DNA from: Sulfolobales archaeon HS-7
Lineage (GTDB): Archaea; Thermoproteota; Thermoprotei_A; Sulfolobales; Sulfolobaceae
Direction: 5' to 3'
Length of the DNA stretch: 64,000 nt
Assembly (NCBI GenBank): GCA_019704295.1
Contig: AP024596.1
Span: 1,816,001-1,880,000 of the forward strand
This document shows positions 28,788 to 40,432 of the stretch, piece after piece. The translations under genes and the position numbers were made by a program. The notes beneath the pieces were generated by a model. The model was not told the origin of the DNA and made no database searches. It saw only the letters and a program-made list of their open reading frames with translations. Numbering within the stretch: the first letter of the stretch is position 1; every line of letters begins with the position of its first letter.

Positions 28788-29495
28788 GTATATATTTATA
28801 TAATATAAAATTATTAAAGATATATATAACAGTCATATTGTTAGTCTTTATGAAGGTATACCAATTCCCGCTTAGACGTTTTACAGCACTTGTCCTGAAG
28901 GCTTACCTTGAATATTATTCTTCTATGCATGGAGAGTGATCTAACATTATTACGTATTCCCTTTTACGTAAGTCGTGCCGTCCCAATTAACGCAGAATTA
29001 ACTTTATTACTTTGATTACTATCGCCCTCAGAAGGTTTTTCTCATCATATCATGTCAGAGTCCGCTACATTCAGCATTAAAACTTAATGTTCCCAGATCT
29101 TTTTAAAGAGTTTGCGACTTTCCTGATTTCGACCGAGCGAACTCACCCTTTTTGGTTGAAGAGGGTTTCCGCTTCACACCTCTACCTTGCCCGGAGGGCT
29201 CTACACGCTCTGAGGGTTGCACCCCGAAGTGAGCGTTAGTGTCCCACATAGGACTGTAATTGGAGCAGAGGTATACCACATCAACCCTCGCTTAAGCGTT
29301 ACGGTGACGCTTCCTCCGTCGATGACTGTCATTGATGTATTGACTGCGAACTGAAACTCGAACTTAATACAAAGGGGCTACCCATCCCTGTGGGTCTTCC
29401 GCCCCCTTTGAACCCATATAGATAAATCCACATTCTTCGGGCTTTCTTTAGACTTAATATACAGAAAAACGTCGCTGCCTCAGTGAAAAGAACTT
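28788..29495. other. Spacer carrying a degenerate IS-like repeat
   Basis: No intact gene is present. Most of 29060-29440 is unusually GC-richer than other spacers and is homologous to 54340-54640 (listed as a repeat). The left part, 28788-29050, is plain AT-rich sequence. Confidence 0.45.
29060..29440 (-). repeat. Degenerate IS-like element, copy 1 (possibly IS200/IS605-type end)
   Basis: It aligns with 54340-54640 through ggactg-ttggagca-g, taccaca, aaccct, ttacggtgacgctt-ctccgt and further left ctaccttgccc. On the minus strand both copies share a frame reading about GGSVTVTLKRGLMWYTS versus GVSVTETPKLGLVWYAM, so it descends from a coding 3' end. It ends in a structured block that includes ggaaaccctcttcaac. 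A near-perfect hairpin (caaagggg ... ccccctttg, about 29368-29409) lies at its other end. I suspect the 3' end of an IS200/IS605 tnpB plus its guide-RNA-like noncoding tail; this is not proven. Confidence 0.45.
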
Positions 29496-30693
29496 TTAGG
29501 AATTAGAAATATAATCTGTCGGTATTAAACGGATTATTGTATCAATTATATTAGATGAATTAGATAATACTGAATTTGTCTTATATATCAACATAATGTC
29601 TGGGTCTTTTAATGCATGTCCTGTAATTACGTTAACTACAACGTCGCTTAAGCTAATGATCCCTAATTCTAATGCTTTTTTATATCCCGCAAGGGTTGAT
29701 GCTGATGCTAATTCCGCCTCTATCCCTTCTAATCTTGCAAGGTCCTTTTGTGCACTCAAAATCCCATCATCAGTGACCTCTAATGCTGAACCTTCGGATA
29801 TCCTTATTGCCCTTATCGCTTTTCTCCAATTTACTGGTCTTCCAATCTTAATCGCGCTGGCTACGGTCTCTGGATTTTCCTTAATCATAAGTTCGTCCTT
29901 ACTTTCGATTATCGTTCTCGCTACCGTAGATGCACCCTTTGCTTGAACACCTATCATTTTCGGAACTCGTTCTATCAAACCCACATCCCTCATCTCCATA
30001 AATCCTTTCCAGATTGCGTATATGTTTCCTCCATTACCAACTGGAACTATAACAAAATCTGATACTCTGATCTCCTCTACTATTTCATAAGCGATTGTCT
30101 TTTGACCTTCTAACCTCAATGGATTAAATGAATTTAACGGGTAAATCGTGCCGTACTTTTTATAGAGCTCAAGAACGGCTTTCATGCCATCGTCGAAATT
30201 TCCCTCTAACTCAATCACTCTAGCACCGTGTAGATATGATTGGCCCATCTTCCCTACGGCAACTTTCCCTCGAGGCAAAATTAGCACTACAGTCATACCT
30301 GTACGTGCAGAATAAGCAGATGCTGAAGCAGCAGTATTACCAGTTGATGCTGCTATAACAACCGAGTAATTAAAGTTCTTAGCACATGTAATTGCAACTG
30401 TCATACCCCTATCCTTGAAGCTTCCGGTAGGATTCAAGCTTTCTAGTTTAGAGTAAACATTACGGTTTAGCATTGCTTTTGGCTATGGGAGTCCCTCCTT
30501 CTCCCATAGTCGCTATTTCCTTAAATCGAGCTGGAATAGTATCTCTATATCTCCACGCGCCTCTACCCCTGAGTCTATTCAAGGAGAGTGTAGAAGGTAA
30601 TTTAACCTCTATCTCCAATAATCCTCCACAACGTGGACAACTTATTACATTTGGTTCGATTCCAAAAAGATTACCACACTCTAAGCATTTCAT
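29496..30693 (-). pseudogene. thrC: Threonine synthase, split by a one-base frameshift
   Basis: Threonine synthase converts O-phosphohomoserine to threonine with PLP. The N-terminal piece (30460-30693) has a zinc-like CLECGNLFG...CPRCGG and runs to GEGGTPIAKS before stopping. The C-terminal piece (29496-30473) begins with NVYSKLESLNPTGSFKDRGM, containing the PLP lysine, and continues through IIAASTGNTAASASAYSARTG-like and PVGNGGN phosphate-binding blocks to the end. The pieces are in different frames; removing one A from the AAAA run at about 30477-30480 would join them as GTPIAKAMLNRNVYSKLE. It may be a recent pseudogene, a sequencing error or, less likely, a recoded gene. Sulfolobales often have a second threonine synthase. 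Confidence 0.85.
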
Positions 30694-30835
30694 ATATCCA
30701 TCTAACTTGTTTCCAAGTAATTCACTGTCATTGAAATAATTGTATATGTTATATTTAATGGTTACGCTTTTCTAGCCAGGAGACTCTATAACACGTAGGT
30801 TAGGACTTATTACTTAATTTTTATGATTCTTATGT

Positions 30836-33210
<2,375 letters not shown>

Positions 33211-33238
33211 GTATTTGCAATATAGTGGTGAAAGCTGA

Positions 33239-34831
33239 TTGTCAACAACTAAAGAGAAATTTAGTAGCCTATCCCCTGCCGAGTTCTTTAAGAGAAACGC
33301 TGAACTAGTAGGTTTCTCTAATCCTACTAAGGCATTATATCAATCGGTAAGAGAACTTGTTGAGAACTCTCTTGACGCTACAGATATTCACTTAATTTTA
33401 CCTAATATTAAATTATCTATAAATAGGATAGAAAGCGAACAAGAAATATATAAAATAACAATAGAGGATAATGGGATAGGCATACCCCAATCGGTAATAC
33501 CAAATGCCTTTGCTAGAGTTCTTTACAGTTCAAAATACGTGATAAGACAGTCGCGAGGTATGTACGGACTAGGAGTTAAGGCAGTGGTATTATATAGTCA
33601 GATGTATCAAGAGAGACCAATAGAGGTCATAAGCTCTACAATTGGTTCTAAGAGGATTTACGGATTTAAACTTAAAATCGATATTAATAAAAACGAGCCC
33701 ATAATTTACGGTAGATACTCCATCGAGAATAGCGCTAACTGGCATGGGACTATCGTTACAGTTTACATACTAGGGGATTGGAGCAAGTCAAAGCAAAGAA
33801 TTTACGAGTACATAAAAAGAACTCACGTAATAACCCCATACGCTGATTTTACATTTCTTGATCCAGAAGGAAAAATAACACATCTTCCAAGGATAACTAA
33901 TAAAATGCCTAAGCCTCCTCAGGAGGTTAAGCCACATCCCTACGGCGTAGATATAGAGTTAATTAAGCAGATAATAGCTAACATGAGGAAAAAAGGCGCT
34001 GATGTAAAATGGTTCCTCATGAATGAATTTCAAGGAATTGGAGAGAAGACAGCTCAGGAACTCCTCAATATGAGTGGAATTAATGAGAAAAAAAAGGTAG
34101 AGCGCCTTACAGAAGAAGAATTGTCAAAACTCACTGAGGCTATGAAAAACTACGCTAAATTCAGATCTCCCTCAGCCGATGCTCTATCCTCTATAGGAGA
34201 GGAATTAATAGAGATAGGATTGAGAAGTTCATTTAATCCCGAGTTTGCAGTAGCAGTAACTAGGAATCCTGAAGCTTACCAAGGTCATCCTTTCATAGTC
34301 GAAGCAGGTATAGCATATGGTGGGAATATATTACCAGTGGAAGAACCGATAGTCCTAAGATATGCAAATAAAATTCCTCTAATCTATGACGAAAAAGCAG
34401 ATGTCGTGTGGAAAGTTGTTAGCGAACTGGATTGGAAACGTTATGGTATAGACACTTTTCCAGCACCACTAGTAGTAATGACTCATATATGTAGCACCAA
34501 AATACCCTACAAGAGTGCAGGTAAGGAAAGTATAGCAGATGTAGAAGAGATTGAGAAGGAACTAAAAAATGGGTTAATGGAAGCTGCGAGACGACTCAAA
34601 CTGTACTTGTCAGAGAAGAAGAAGGAGGAGAGTGCTAGAAGAAAGGCCCTAACTTATATGAAGTACATACCGGAGGTTAGTAGATCATTAGCAATATTTA
34701 AAGCGGGGAAGAAAGAAGAGGCCAGACAATACGAACAAGACATAACAAATAAGTTAAAGACATTAATTGCTGAAAGGCTAAATATGAAGGATCTTCAACT
34801 ACTTGAAGAGGTAAAGGTCGAAGCAGTATGA
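33239..34831 (+). CDS. top6B: DNA topoisomerase VI subunit B
   Basis: The GHKL ATPase subunit of the archaeal type IIB topoisomerase. The 530-residue protein has SVRELVENSLDATD (N-box), IEDNGIGIP, and GMYGLGVKAVVLYSQM, followed by the H2TH and transducer domains (about 220-460). It starts with TTG at 33239, with GGTGA at 33227-33231 as a ribosome-binding site. It overlaps subunit A by four bases (ATGA), the usual arrangement, so the two are translated in step. Together they decatenate and relax DNA, opposing reverse gyrase encoded 8 kb upstream. Confidence 0.96.
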   Translation: MSTTKEKFSSLSPAEFFKRNAELVGFSNPTKALYQSVRELVENSLDATDIHLILPNIKLSINRIESEQEIYKITIEDNGIGIPQSVIPNAFARVLYSSKYVIRQSRGMYGLGVKAVVLYSQMYQERPIEVISSTIGSKRIYGFKLKIDINKNEPIIYGRYSIENSANWHGTIVTVYILGDWSKSKQRIYEYIKRTHVITPYADFTFLDPEGKITHLPRITNKMPKPPQEVKPHPYGVDIELIKQIIANMRKKGADVKWFLMNEFQGIGEKTAQELLNMSGINEKKKVERLTEEELSKLTEAMKNYAKFRSPSADALSSIGEELIEIGLRSSFNPEFAVAVTRNPEAYQGHPFIVEAGIAYGGNILPVEEPIVLRYANKIPLIYDEKADVVWKVVSELDWKRYGIDTFPAPLVVMTHICSTKIPYKSAGKESIADVEEIEKELKNGLMEAARRLKLYLSEKKKEESARRKALTYMKYIPEVSRSLAIFKAGKKEEARQYEQDITNKLKTLIAERLNMKDLQLLEEVKVEAV

Positions 34832-35988
34832 GTGAGTTCCAATCAAAAGTTGATAAAGAGGCGAGACAGAGGGCATCGAGAGCTTTGAGAGACAAGTTCC
34901 TCGAAGTGTTACGGCAAATAGAAAATAACGAACCCCCGGTCCTAGTTATCCCGAAAAGGACACTTGCAAATACAGTTTACGATAATACAAGGAAGCTCCT
35001 ACTATTAGGGGTGGGACAGTTAAGAAGGAGTTTTCTCGACCTAAATGAGGCTAAGCGTTTCATGCAAACAACATTAATGGCATCGATTATTTATGATGCT
35101 CTAATTAATGACGAATATCCCACTATTCGTGATCTATACTATAGGGGGAAACACTCAATTATTATAAAGGATAATAAAGGTAAGACACATGAGGAAAATA
35201 CATGGGATGAACAAAAGGAGTCTGATAGCGTTATTATTGATATAGAGGTATTAACGTCGCTCTTACGGGAGGAAATGCTCATCCTAAGTAAAGAAAAGGG
35301 AAAGGTAGTAGGGGAGATGAGAGTAAGAAGTGGTAATGACGTTATAGATTTAAGCAAAATGGGACACGGAGCATACAGTATAGAACCGACGCCTGACCTC
35401 ATAGAATTCTTAGATGTAAATGCTGAATTCGTATTAGTCGTAGAGAAAGACGCAGTATTTCAACAACTGCATAGAGCAGGATTTTGGAAACAATACAAAT
35501 GCATATTAGTTACTAGCGCAGGCCAACCAGACAGAGCGACTAGACGATTCGTTAGGAGATTACATGAGGAAATAAAGTTACCGGTGTATATTCTAACTGA
35601 TGCGGATCCATATGGGTGGTACATCTACAGTGTCTTTAGAATAGGTTCGATCTCCCTTTCATATGAAAGCGAAAGATTGGCAACGCCTAATGCTAAGTTC
35701 TTAGGCGTTTCCATGTCAGATATATTCGGTTCCGCTTCGAAAAAACCATACTTATCCGAGGCAGAACGCCAAAATTTCATAATTAAGGCAAAGGACTTCG
35801 ATATTAAAAGAGCAAACGAGATCAAGAACTATCCGTGGTTTAAGACGAAGAACTGGGAGAAGGAAATTCAGGACTTTTTAAATCGAAAGGCTAAGTTGGA
35901 AATAGAAGCAATGGCAAGTAAGGGACTAAAGTTTTTGGCATATCAATATATACCAGATAAGATTAATAATAGGGATTACGTGGAGTAG
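34828..35988 (+). CDS. top6A: DNA topoisomerase VI subunit A (Spo11-like)
   Basis: The cleavage subunit. The 386-residue protein has the 5Y-CAP domain with TIRDLYYRGKHSI, where a Tyr of LYY is the DNA-linking residue, and the Toprim domain with LVVEKDAVFQQL (Glu) and ILTDADPYGWYIYSVFRIGS (DxD metal site). It is homologous to eukaryotic Spo11. It overlaps top6B by ATGA. Ten bases after its stop begins the small zinc-ribbon gene. Confidence 0.96.
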   Translation: MSEFQSKVDKEARQRASRALRDKFLEVLRQIENNEPPVLVIPKRTLANTVYDNTRKLLLLGVGQLRRSFLDLNEAKRFMQTTLMASIIYDALINDEYPTIRDLYYRGKHSIIIKDNKGKTHEENTWDEQKESDSVIIDIEVLTSLLREEMLILSKEKGKVVGEMRVRSGNDVIDLSKMGHGAYSIEPTPDLIEFLDVNAEFVLVVEKDAVFQQLHRAGFWKQYKCILVTSAGQPDRATRRFVRRLHEEIKLPVYILTDADPYGWYIYSVFRIGSISLSYESERLATPNAKFLGVSMSDIFGSASKKPYLSEAERQNFIIKAKDFDIKRANEIKNYPWFKTKNWEKEIQDFLNRKAKLEIEAMASKGLKFLAYQYIPDKINNRDYVE

Positions 35989-35997
35989 TGCGATCAT

Positions 35998-36171
35998 ATG
36001 CCTTGGAAACTAAAGTGTAACGAGTGCAACACCACATGGGAATTAGATATTAGTTTTGATATAGGTAAGCAGAAACACTTATATATATATTGTAAAACAT
36101 GTAAGAGGAATACACTAAACGATATTCTCGAATACTATGAAAATGATGAGAAAGAAGCTAATGATAAGTGA
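35998..36171 (+). CDS. Zinc-ribbon protein, 57 residues
   Basis: A short reading frame directly after top6A: MPWKLKCNECNTTWELDISF ... YIYCKTCKRNTLNDILEYYEN. The CxxC...CxxC pair (Cys7, Cys10, Cys32, Cys35) makes a classic zinc ribbon, with an acidic C-terminal helix. The ATG follows the top6A stop by nine bases, so it likely belongs to the Topo VI transcript. It is too short for default gene-length cut-offs. It could be a Topo VI or transcription accessory protein; function is unknown. Confidence 0.7.
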   Translation: MPWKLKCNECNTTWELDISFDIGKQKHLYIYCKTCKRNTLNDILEYYENDEKEANDK

Positions 36172-36221
36172 TTAAACCTGTCTCGTCTGATAACTTTAAT
36201 ACTTATTGTAAAGAACTCATT

Positions 36222-36284
36222 ACGTGCGCAGTGAAGATAGTTTTTAACTGAAAGTGATGACGGGCCAAAGCGCGGAGCGCAATA
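36222..36284 (+). ncRNA. Candidate C/D box small guide RNA
   Basis: Between the zinc-ribbon gene and eIF5A there is, in order: GCGC (36226-36229), GTGAAGA (36231-36237, C-like), CTGA (36248-36251, D'), GTGATGA (36254-36260, C'), CGGA (36273-36276, D-like), GCGC (36277-36280). The D'-C' spacing of two to three bases is what archaeal C/D sRNAs show, and GCGC at both ends could form the terminal stem. The outer C and D boxes each have one mismatch. A TATA-like tttaatac (36195-36202) is 25-30 nt upstream. Guide segments would be the ~10 nt before each D box. Plausible, not certain. Confidence 0.4.
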
Positions 36285-36324
36285 GATTTTAATAAATCCC
36301 TATCAAATAATGCTTTGAATAGTA

Positions 36325-36720
36325 ATGACGTATAACTATGCTGCAGTAGGAGATCTTAAACAAGGTAGTTACGTAATAATTGATGGAGAACCTTGTAGAG
36401 TCGTGGAAGTAACCAAAGCTAAAACAGGGAAACACGGAAGCGCTAAGGCCAACGTCATAGCGGTTGGTCTTTTCACCGGAAACAAGAAGACTATAATGGC
36501 CCCAGTAGATCAAAGAGTGGAGGTACCTATAATAGAGAAGCATGTAGGACAGGTAATCTCAGACAGAGGTGAGCTCGTGGAAATAATGGATTTAGAAAGC
36601 TATGAAACGTTTCAAATAGAGAAACCAAAAGAAGAGGACATAGCGTCGAAAATAAGACCTGAGGCCGAAGTTGAGTATTGGAATATTGCAGGGAGGAAGA
36701 AGATAGTAAGGGTTAAATAA
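36325..36720 (+). CDS. eif5a: Translation factor aIF5A (eIF5A homologue)
   Basis: It binds the ribosome near the E site and aids peptide-bond formation on difficult sequences. The 131-residue protein has the KOW-like domain with [15 protein letters not shown]; Lys36 in TGKHG is the hypusination site. The C-terminal OB domain covers about 72-131. Deoxyhypusine synthase is in the same window. A TATA-like element (ttttaataaa near 36287-36296) lies about 30 nt before the ATG. SRP54 follows after one base, so the two are co-transcribed. Confidence 0.96.
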   Translation: MTYNYAAVGDLKQGSYVIIDGEPCRVVEVTKAKTGKHGSAKANVIAVGLFTGNKKTIMAPVDQRVEVPIIEKHVGQVISDRGELVEIMDLESYETFQIEKPKEEDIASKIRPEAEVEYWNIAGRKKIVRVK

Positions 36721-36721
36721 A

Positions 36722-38056
36722 TTGCTTGAGTCGATAAGAGAGAGCGTAAGGAAATTTTTATCGGGTTCGTCCCCCTATGACAAAGCAGTCGAGACGTTTA
36801 TAAGGGATTTACAAAAAATCCTAATCCAGTCTGATGTTAACATAAAACTTGTCTCTCAACTTACAACAAAAATTAAACAACGTTTGAACAACGAAAAGCC
36901 TCCTACTTATGCCGATAAAAGGGAGTGGTTCATTAAGATAGTTTATGAGGAGTTAGCGAACCTTTTTGGAGGAGACAAGGAACCTGATGTTCTGCCATCG
37001 AAGATACCATATGTAATTATGCTAGTTGGTATTCAGGGTAGTGGAAAAACCACCACCGCCGGAAAGCTAGCCTATTTCTACAAGAGGAAAAGTTACAGAG
37101 TGGGAGTAATAGCTGCAGATATTTACAGACCTGCTGCTTACGAGCAGTTAAGGCAACTATCGCTTCAAGCGTCAGCCGATTTTTACGGAGAGCAAGAAAA
37201 CAAAAATCCTACAGAGATAGCGATGAACGGCATAAAACAATTACTTTCACACAAATGTCAGGTGATCATCATTGATACGGCTGGAAGACATGGATACGGC
37301 AACGAGGAATATCTGTTACAAGAAATGAAATCGATGAGTGATGCGGTAAAGCCAGATGAGGTTATCCTCGTACTTGACGCGTCCATTGGGCAAAAAGCAT
37401 ACGACCTAGCATCAAGATTCCATAACGTAACCCCAATAGGTTCAATAATAATCACGAAGATGGACGGTACGGCTAAGGGTGGTGGTGCCTTATCAGCCGC
37501 TGCAATAACTGGGGCCTCAATAAAGTTCATTGGAACAGGAGAAAAGATAGACGAGTTAGAGGTATTCAATCCAAGAAGATACGTAAGCAGGATCCTTGGC
37601 ATGGGTGATATAGAGTCGATATTAGAGAGATTATCGTCTATAGAAGAGTATGAAGAGATTGAAGAGAAGATGGAAGAGGTACTTCAAGGTAAGGGAAAAA
37701 TAACACTAAGGGATATTTACAAGCAAATAAAGGCGGTAAAGAAGATGGGCCCTCTGTCAAAAGTTCTTGATAAAATCCCTGGTTTTAATATGCTCCCAAA
37801 ACTGCCATCAGAGGACGAGATAAAAATGAGCGAAGAGAAGATGAACAAATGGTTGTCAATAATAAACTCAATGACTTATGAAGAATTAGATAACCCCTCA
37901 ATTGTAGACAAAAATAGAGTGCGTAGAATAGCTAGAGGAGCTGGAGTAAGACCGGAAGAAGTAAGAGAACTCCTTAAACAATACGAACTAACGAATAGGG
38001 CGTTAAAGACACTAAGAAAGAAGAGAGACATTGGGAAGTTACTTGGAACTCAATAA
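36722..38056 (+). CDS. srp54: Signal recognition particle 54 kDa GTPase
   Basis: The SRP GTPase binds 7S RNA and signal peptides and docks with FtsY. The 444-residue protein has an N domain (1-90), G domain with GIQGSGKTTTAGKLA (P-loop), DTAGRHG, TKMDGTAKGGG and the M domain (about 300-444) ending in LRKKRDIGKLLGTQ. Starts with TTG one base after the eIF5A stop. Its end overlaps the Pus10-like gene by 26 bp. Partner SRP19 is at 5.2 kb in this window. Confidence 0.96.
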   Translation: MLESIRESVRKFLSGSSPYDKAVETFIRDLQKILIQSDVNIKLVSQLTTKIKQRLNNEKPPTYADKREWFIKIVYEELANLFGGDKEPDVLPSKIPYVIMLVGIQGSGKTTTAGKLAYFYKRKSYRVGVIAADIYRPAAYEQLRQLSLQASADFYGEQENKNPTEIAMNGIKQLLSHKCQVIIIDTAGRHGYGNEEYLLQEMKSMSDAVKPDEVILVLDASIGQKAYDLASRFHNVTPIGSIIITKMDGTAKGGGALSAAAITGASIKFIGTGEKIDELEVFNPRRYVSRILGMGDIESILERLSSIEEYEEIEEKMEEVLQGKGKITLRDIYKQIKAVKKMGPLSKVLDKIPGFNMLPKLPSEDEIKMSEEKMNKWLSIINSMTYEELDNPSIVDKNRVRRIARGAGVRPEEVRELLKQYELTNRALKTLRKKRDIGKLLGTQ

Positions 38057-39095
38057 TATTACTCAACTTTCTTATAAAATCCTATCGGAAATTCCCTTGT
38101 GTGATAGATGTCTAGGAAGAGTTTTCTCAATACTTTCAACTTCATTGACAAACGAAGAACGCGGAAAATCTATAAAGATTACTTTGGCAATGGAAATTGA
38201 TTCGCTAATAAGGGAAAGGAGAGTAAAAGATCTGAGCGAGGTCCTACCGGTATTAAAGAACATGGGAACGATAGGTGAAACTGTGCTGAGGAAATACGGA
38301 GTTAATGAGCCCGTAAATTACGCCTGCTGGTTATGCAAAGGTAGGTTAAGTTATTATGAGAGCGAGCTCTATCAAGGTGTGAAAAAGTTAGTTACTGAAA
38401 AGTCAACGAGAATTGCGCTAGGCGTTAGACTAAGCAGGGAATTAAGTGCGTCCGAAAACACATTAATATCGAAGTATAAATTAACATACTACGAAAGTAT
38501 TAAAAATGAAATAAAAAGGGAGACGGGAAAAAGACTGAAACAGGAGGGCTTTATTATTGACCTCAATACCCCAGAACTTTTCATAATATACGACGTAGAA
38601 GCAAACGTAACTTATCTGGAGTGGAGTAAAGAAAGAGTTTTTGGGACGTATAGCAGGCTAGTAAGGGGAATTCCTCTAGAAACATGGGAAGAAAAAGAAG
38701 ACATGAGAACTCTAACTAAGGCAAAATTCTACGTACCCTTTTCTGAACCAAAAGATGTAAGGATTTTCTGCGAGTATCCAATATTCTTAGAAAAATTGCC
38801 TGAAAATGCCATAGAGGGATTTCAAATAAGAGTTATTAAAAAAATACCGAGGCGAAACAGAATTCTACTTTCCTCTACACCAAAATCCAGAAAATATAGA
38901 GTAACTCTTTATACAAAGAGACAAATTTCAGGAATTAAGATAACAGATAACGTCTATGACGTGTTCATTGAAGCTAGAGATTATAAGGACTTATTGCTCA
39001 AAATAAAGAATGCATTATCCGACGCAGAGATCATTTCAATAGATGCAATTTCATTAGATCAGAAAACTCAAGAGATGATTAAGAGAAACGAGTAA
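38031..39095 (+). CDS. Pus10-like THUMP protein, catalytic signature not found
   Basis: The N-terminal half matches archaeal Pus10 (tRNA pseudouridine 54/55 synthase): zinc cysteines CDRCLGR and CWLCKG, then the THUMP-type stretch ending ERVFGTYSRLVRGIP. In Pus10 the catalytic domain normally carries a GREDVD-like signature with the nucleophilic Asp. I do not find it here; the last ~110 residues diverge (FEYPIFLEKLPENA... region, RKYRVTLYTKRQISG). At 354 residues it is also shorter than typical Pus10. It may act as a tRNA-binding protein or use a diverged active site. Two TTG starts (38031, 38043) are possible; both overlap srp54. Confidence 0.7.
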   Translation: MGSYLELNNITQLSYKILSEIPLCDRCLGRVFSILSTSLTNEERGKSIKITLAMEIDSLIRERRVKDLSEVLPVLKNMGTIGETVLRKYGVNEPVNYACWLCKGRLSYYESELYQGVKKLVTEKSTRIALGVRLSRELSASENTLISKYKLTYYESIKNEIKRETGKRLKQEGFIIDLNTPELFIIYDVEANVTYLEWSKERVFGTYSRLVRGIPLETWEEKEDMRTLTKAKFYVPFSEPKDVRIFCEYPIFLEKLPENAIEGFQIRVIKKIPRRNRILLSSTPKSRKYRVTLYTKRQISGIKITDNVYDVFIEARDYKDLLLKIKNALSDAEIISIDAISLDQKTQEMIKRNE

Positions 39096-39148
39096 AATCG
39101 ACATTGTCCCTTAAATACTTTCCCTCGTGTAAAAAAAGGGGAAATGTA

Positions 39149-39237
<89 letters not shown>

Positions 39238-39363
39238 CATTATCATAACATAATTTCTTTATTTAAATCTGTGCACCGGAAAAGCTCATAGTATACGCTA
39301 AAAAGTGGGATAGTTATAAATTAGTTTTTTTACTTCCAACTTGCTTTATAACGCGGTGAATAA

Positions 39364-39684
39364 TTGGCTAAGAAAAGAGGAGAATCGTCTTCAAGAGAAC
39401 CAGTAAGACCTGCAGAAGGCGAGGTAATTTGCGTAGTCAAGAAAATGTTAGGAGGAGAACATCTAATTCTACTTTGCCTAGACGGGAAGCAAAGACAGGG
39501 TAGAATCCCGGGCAGATTAAAGAAGAGAGTATGGATAAACGAAGGTGACGTCGTTCTAGCATCTCCGTGGGACTTTCAATTAGATAAATGTGACGTAGTA
39601 CATAAGTACAGTAACGATGAACTGAAGAAACTAGAGGAGGAAAAGATAGTTGATAGAACAGTGATAGATCAATTGAGGGATTAA
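39364..39684 (+). CDS. eif1A: Translation initiation factor aIF1A
   Basis: The OB-fold factor binds the small subunit A site during initiation. The 106-residue protein has [54 protein letters not shown], matching the IF1/eIF1A family. Starts with TTG at 39364; a TATA-like run (taaattagttttttta, about 39316-39331) is ~35 nt upstream. The stop is directly followed by the ATG of rio1 and then dim2, giving a ribosome-biogenesis operon. Confidence 0.95.
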   Translation: MAKKRGESSSREPVRPAEGEVICVVKKMLGGEHLILLCLDGKQRQGRIPGRLKKRVWINEGDVVLASPWDFQLDKCDVVHKYSNDELKKLEEEKIVDRTVIDQLRD

Positions 39685-40413
39685 ATGCCTAAACAAAAGG
39701 AAAGGAAAGTCCTAAAAGATAAGGATCTTTCTAAGGTAGTAAATGACGTAATTGACGTAAGGACTTATGAACTTCTAGAAAGAATATCTTCCAGGCTAAG
39801 AATTGAACAGATAAGTGGACCAATTAGTTCAGGTAAGGAATCTAAAATTTTCTACGGAAGAGGAAAGGAAGAATATGCAATGAAAGTGTATCATATCACG
39901 ACTGCCACTCATAAAAGAGCAATCCGCAGATACCTAGTTACAGATAAAAGAATTGGTAGCATGAATTCATCTACTTTTCAATTAATACAAATATGGGCAA
40001 GAAGGGAATATTCTAACGCAGCAACATTATACGAGGATGGTATTAATGTGCCGAAACCGTACCTGTTAGAAAGAAATGTCTTAGTAATGAAGTTCCTAGG
40101 CTATAACGGAAATAGAGCACCACTCCTAAAGGAATATGACTACATTGATGACAAACTATACAAGATGATAATAGAACAAATAAAGAGAATGACGACTATC
40201 TCAAAACTTGTCCATGGAGATCTAAGTGAGTATAATATCATGATCTATGACGATAAACCGTTTTTCATAGATTTTACTCAATCAGTACCGATAGATTCGG
40301 AAAACGCATTAGAACTTTTGAGACGTGATTTAATTAATATTAACCGTTTTTTCTCTAGCAAGGGAATTCAAGTGATAGATCTAAATGAATTAATACTAAG
40401 TATATCTAAATAA
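39685..40413 (+). CDS. rio1: RIO1-family serine protein kinase
   Basis: RIO1 is an atypical kinase/ATPase for late small-subunit maturation. The 242-residue protein has the ATP loop ISSGKESKIFYG, the catalytic Lys in YAMKVYH, the flexible loop, the catalytic loop VHGDLSEYNIM (Asp, Asn) and metal-binding FFIDFTQSVP. It starts at the base after the aIF1A stop and is followed 19 bp later by the Dim2 gene. Function is well supported. Confidence 0.94.
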   Translation: MPKQKERKVLKDKDLSKVVNDVIDVRTYELLERISSRLRIEQISGPISSGKESKIFYGRGKEEYAMKVYHITTATHKRAIRRYLVTDKRIGSMNSSTFQLIQIWARREYSNAATLYEDGINVPKPYLLERNVLVMKFLGYNGNRAPLLKEYDYIDDKLYKMIIEQIKRMTTISKLVHGDLSEYNIMIYDDKPFFIDFTQSVPIDSENALELLRRDLININRFFSSKGIQVIDLNELILSISK

Positions 40414-40432
40414 CTAATCAGTGAAGTAGACC

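Noticed and set aside
30471..30482. Programmed frameshift in threonine synthase
   Set aside because: A run of only four A, no clear stimulatory structure and no known recoding of thrC; a simple indel is the simpler view.
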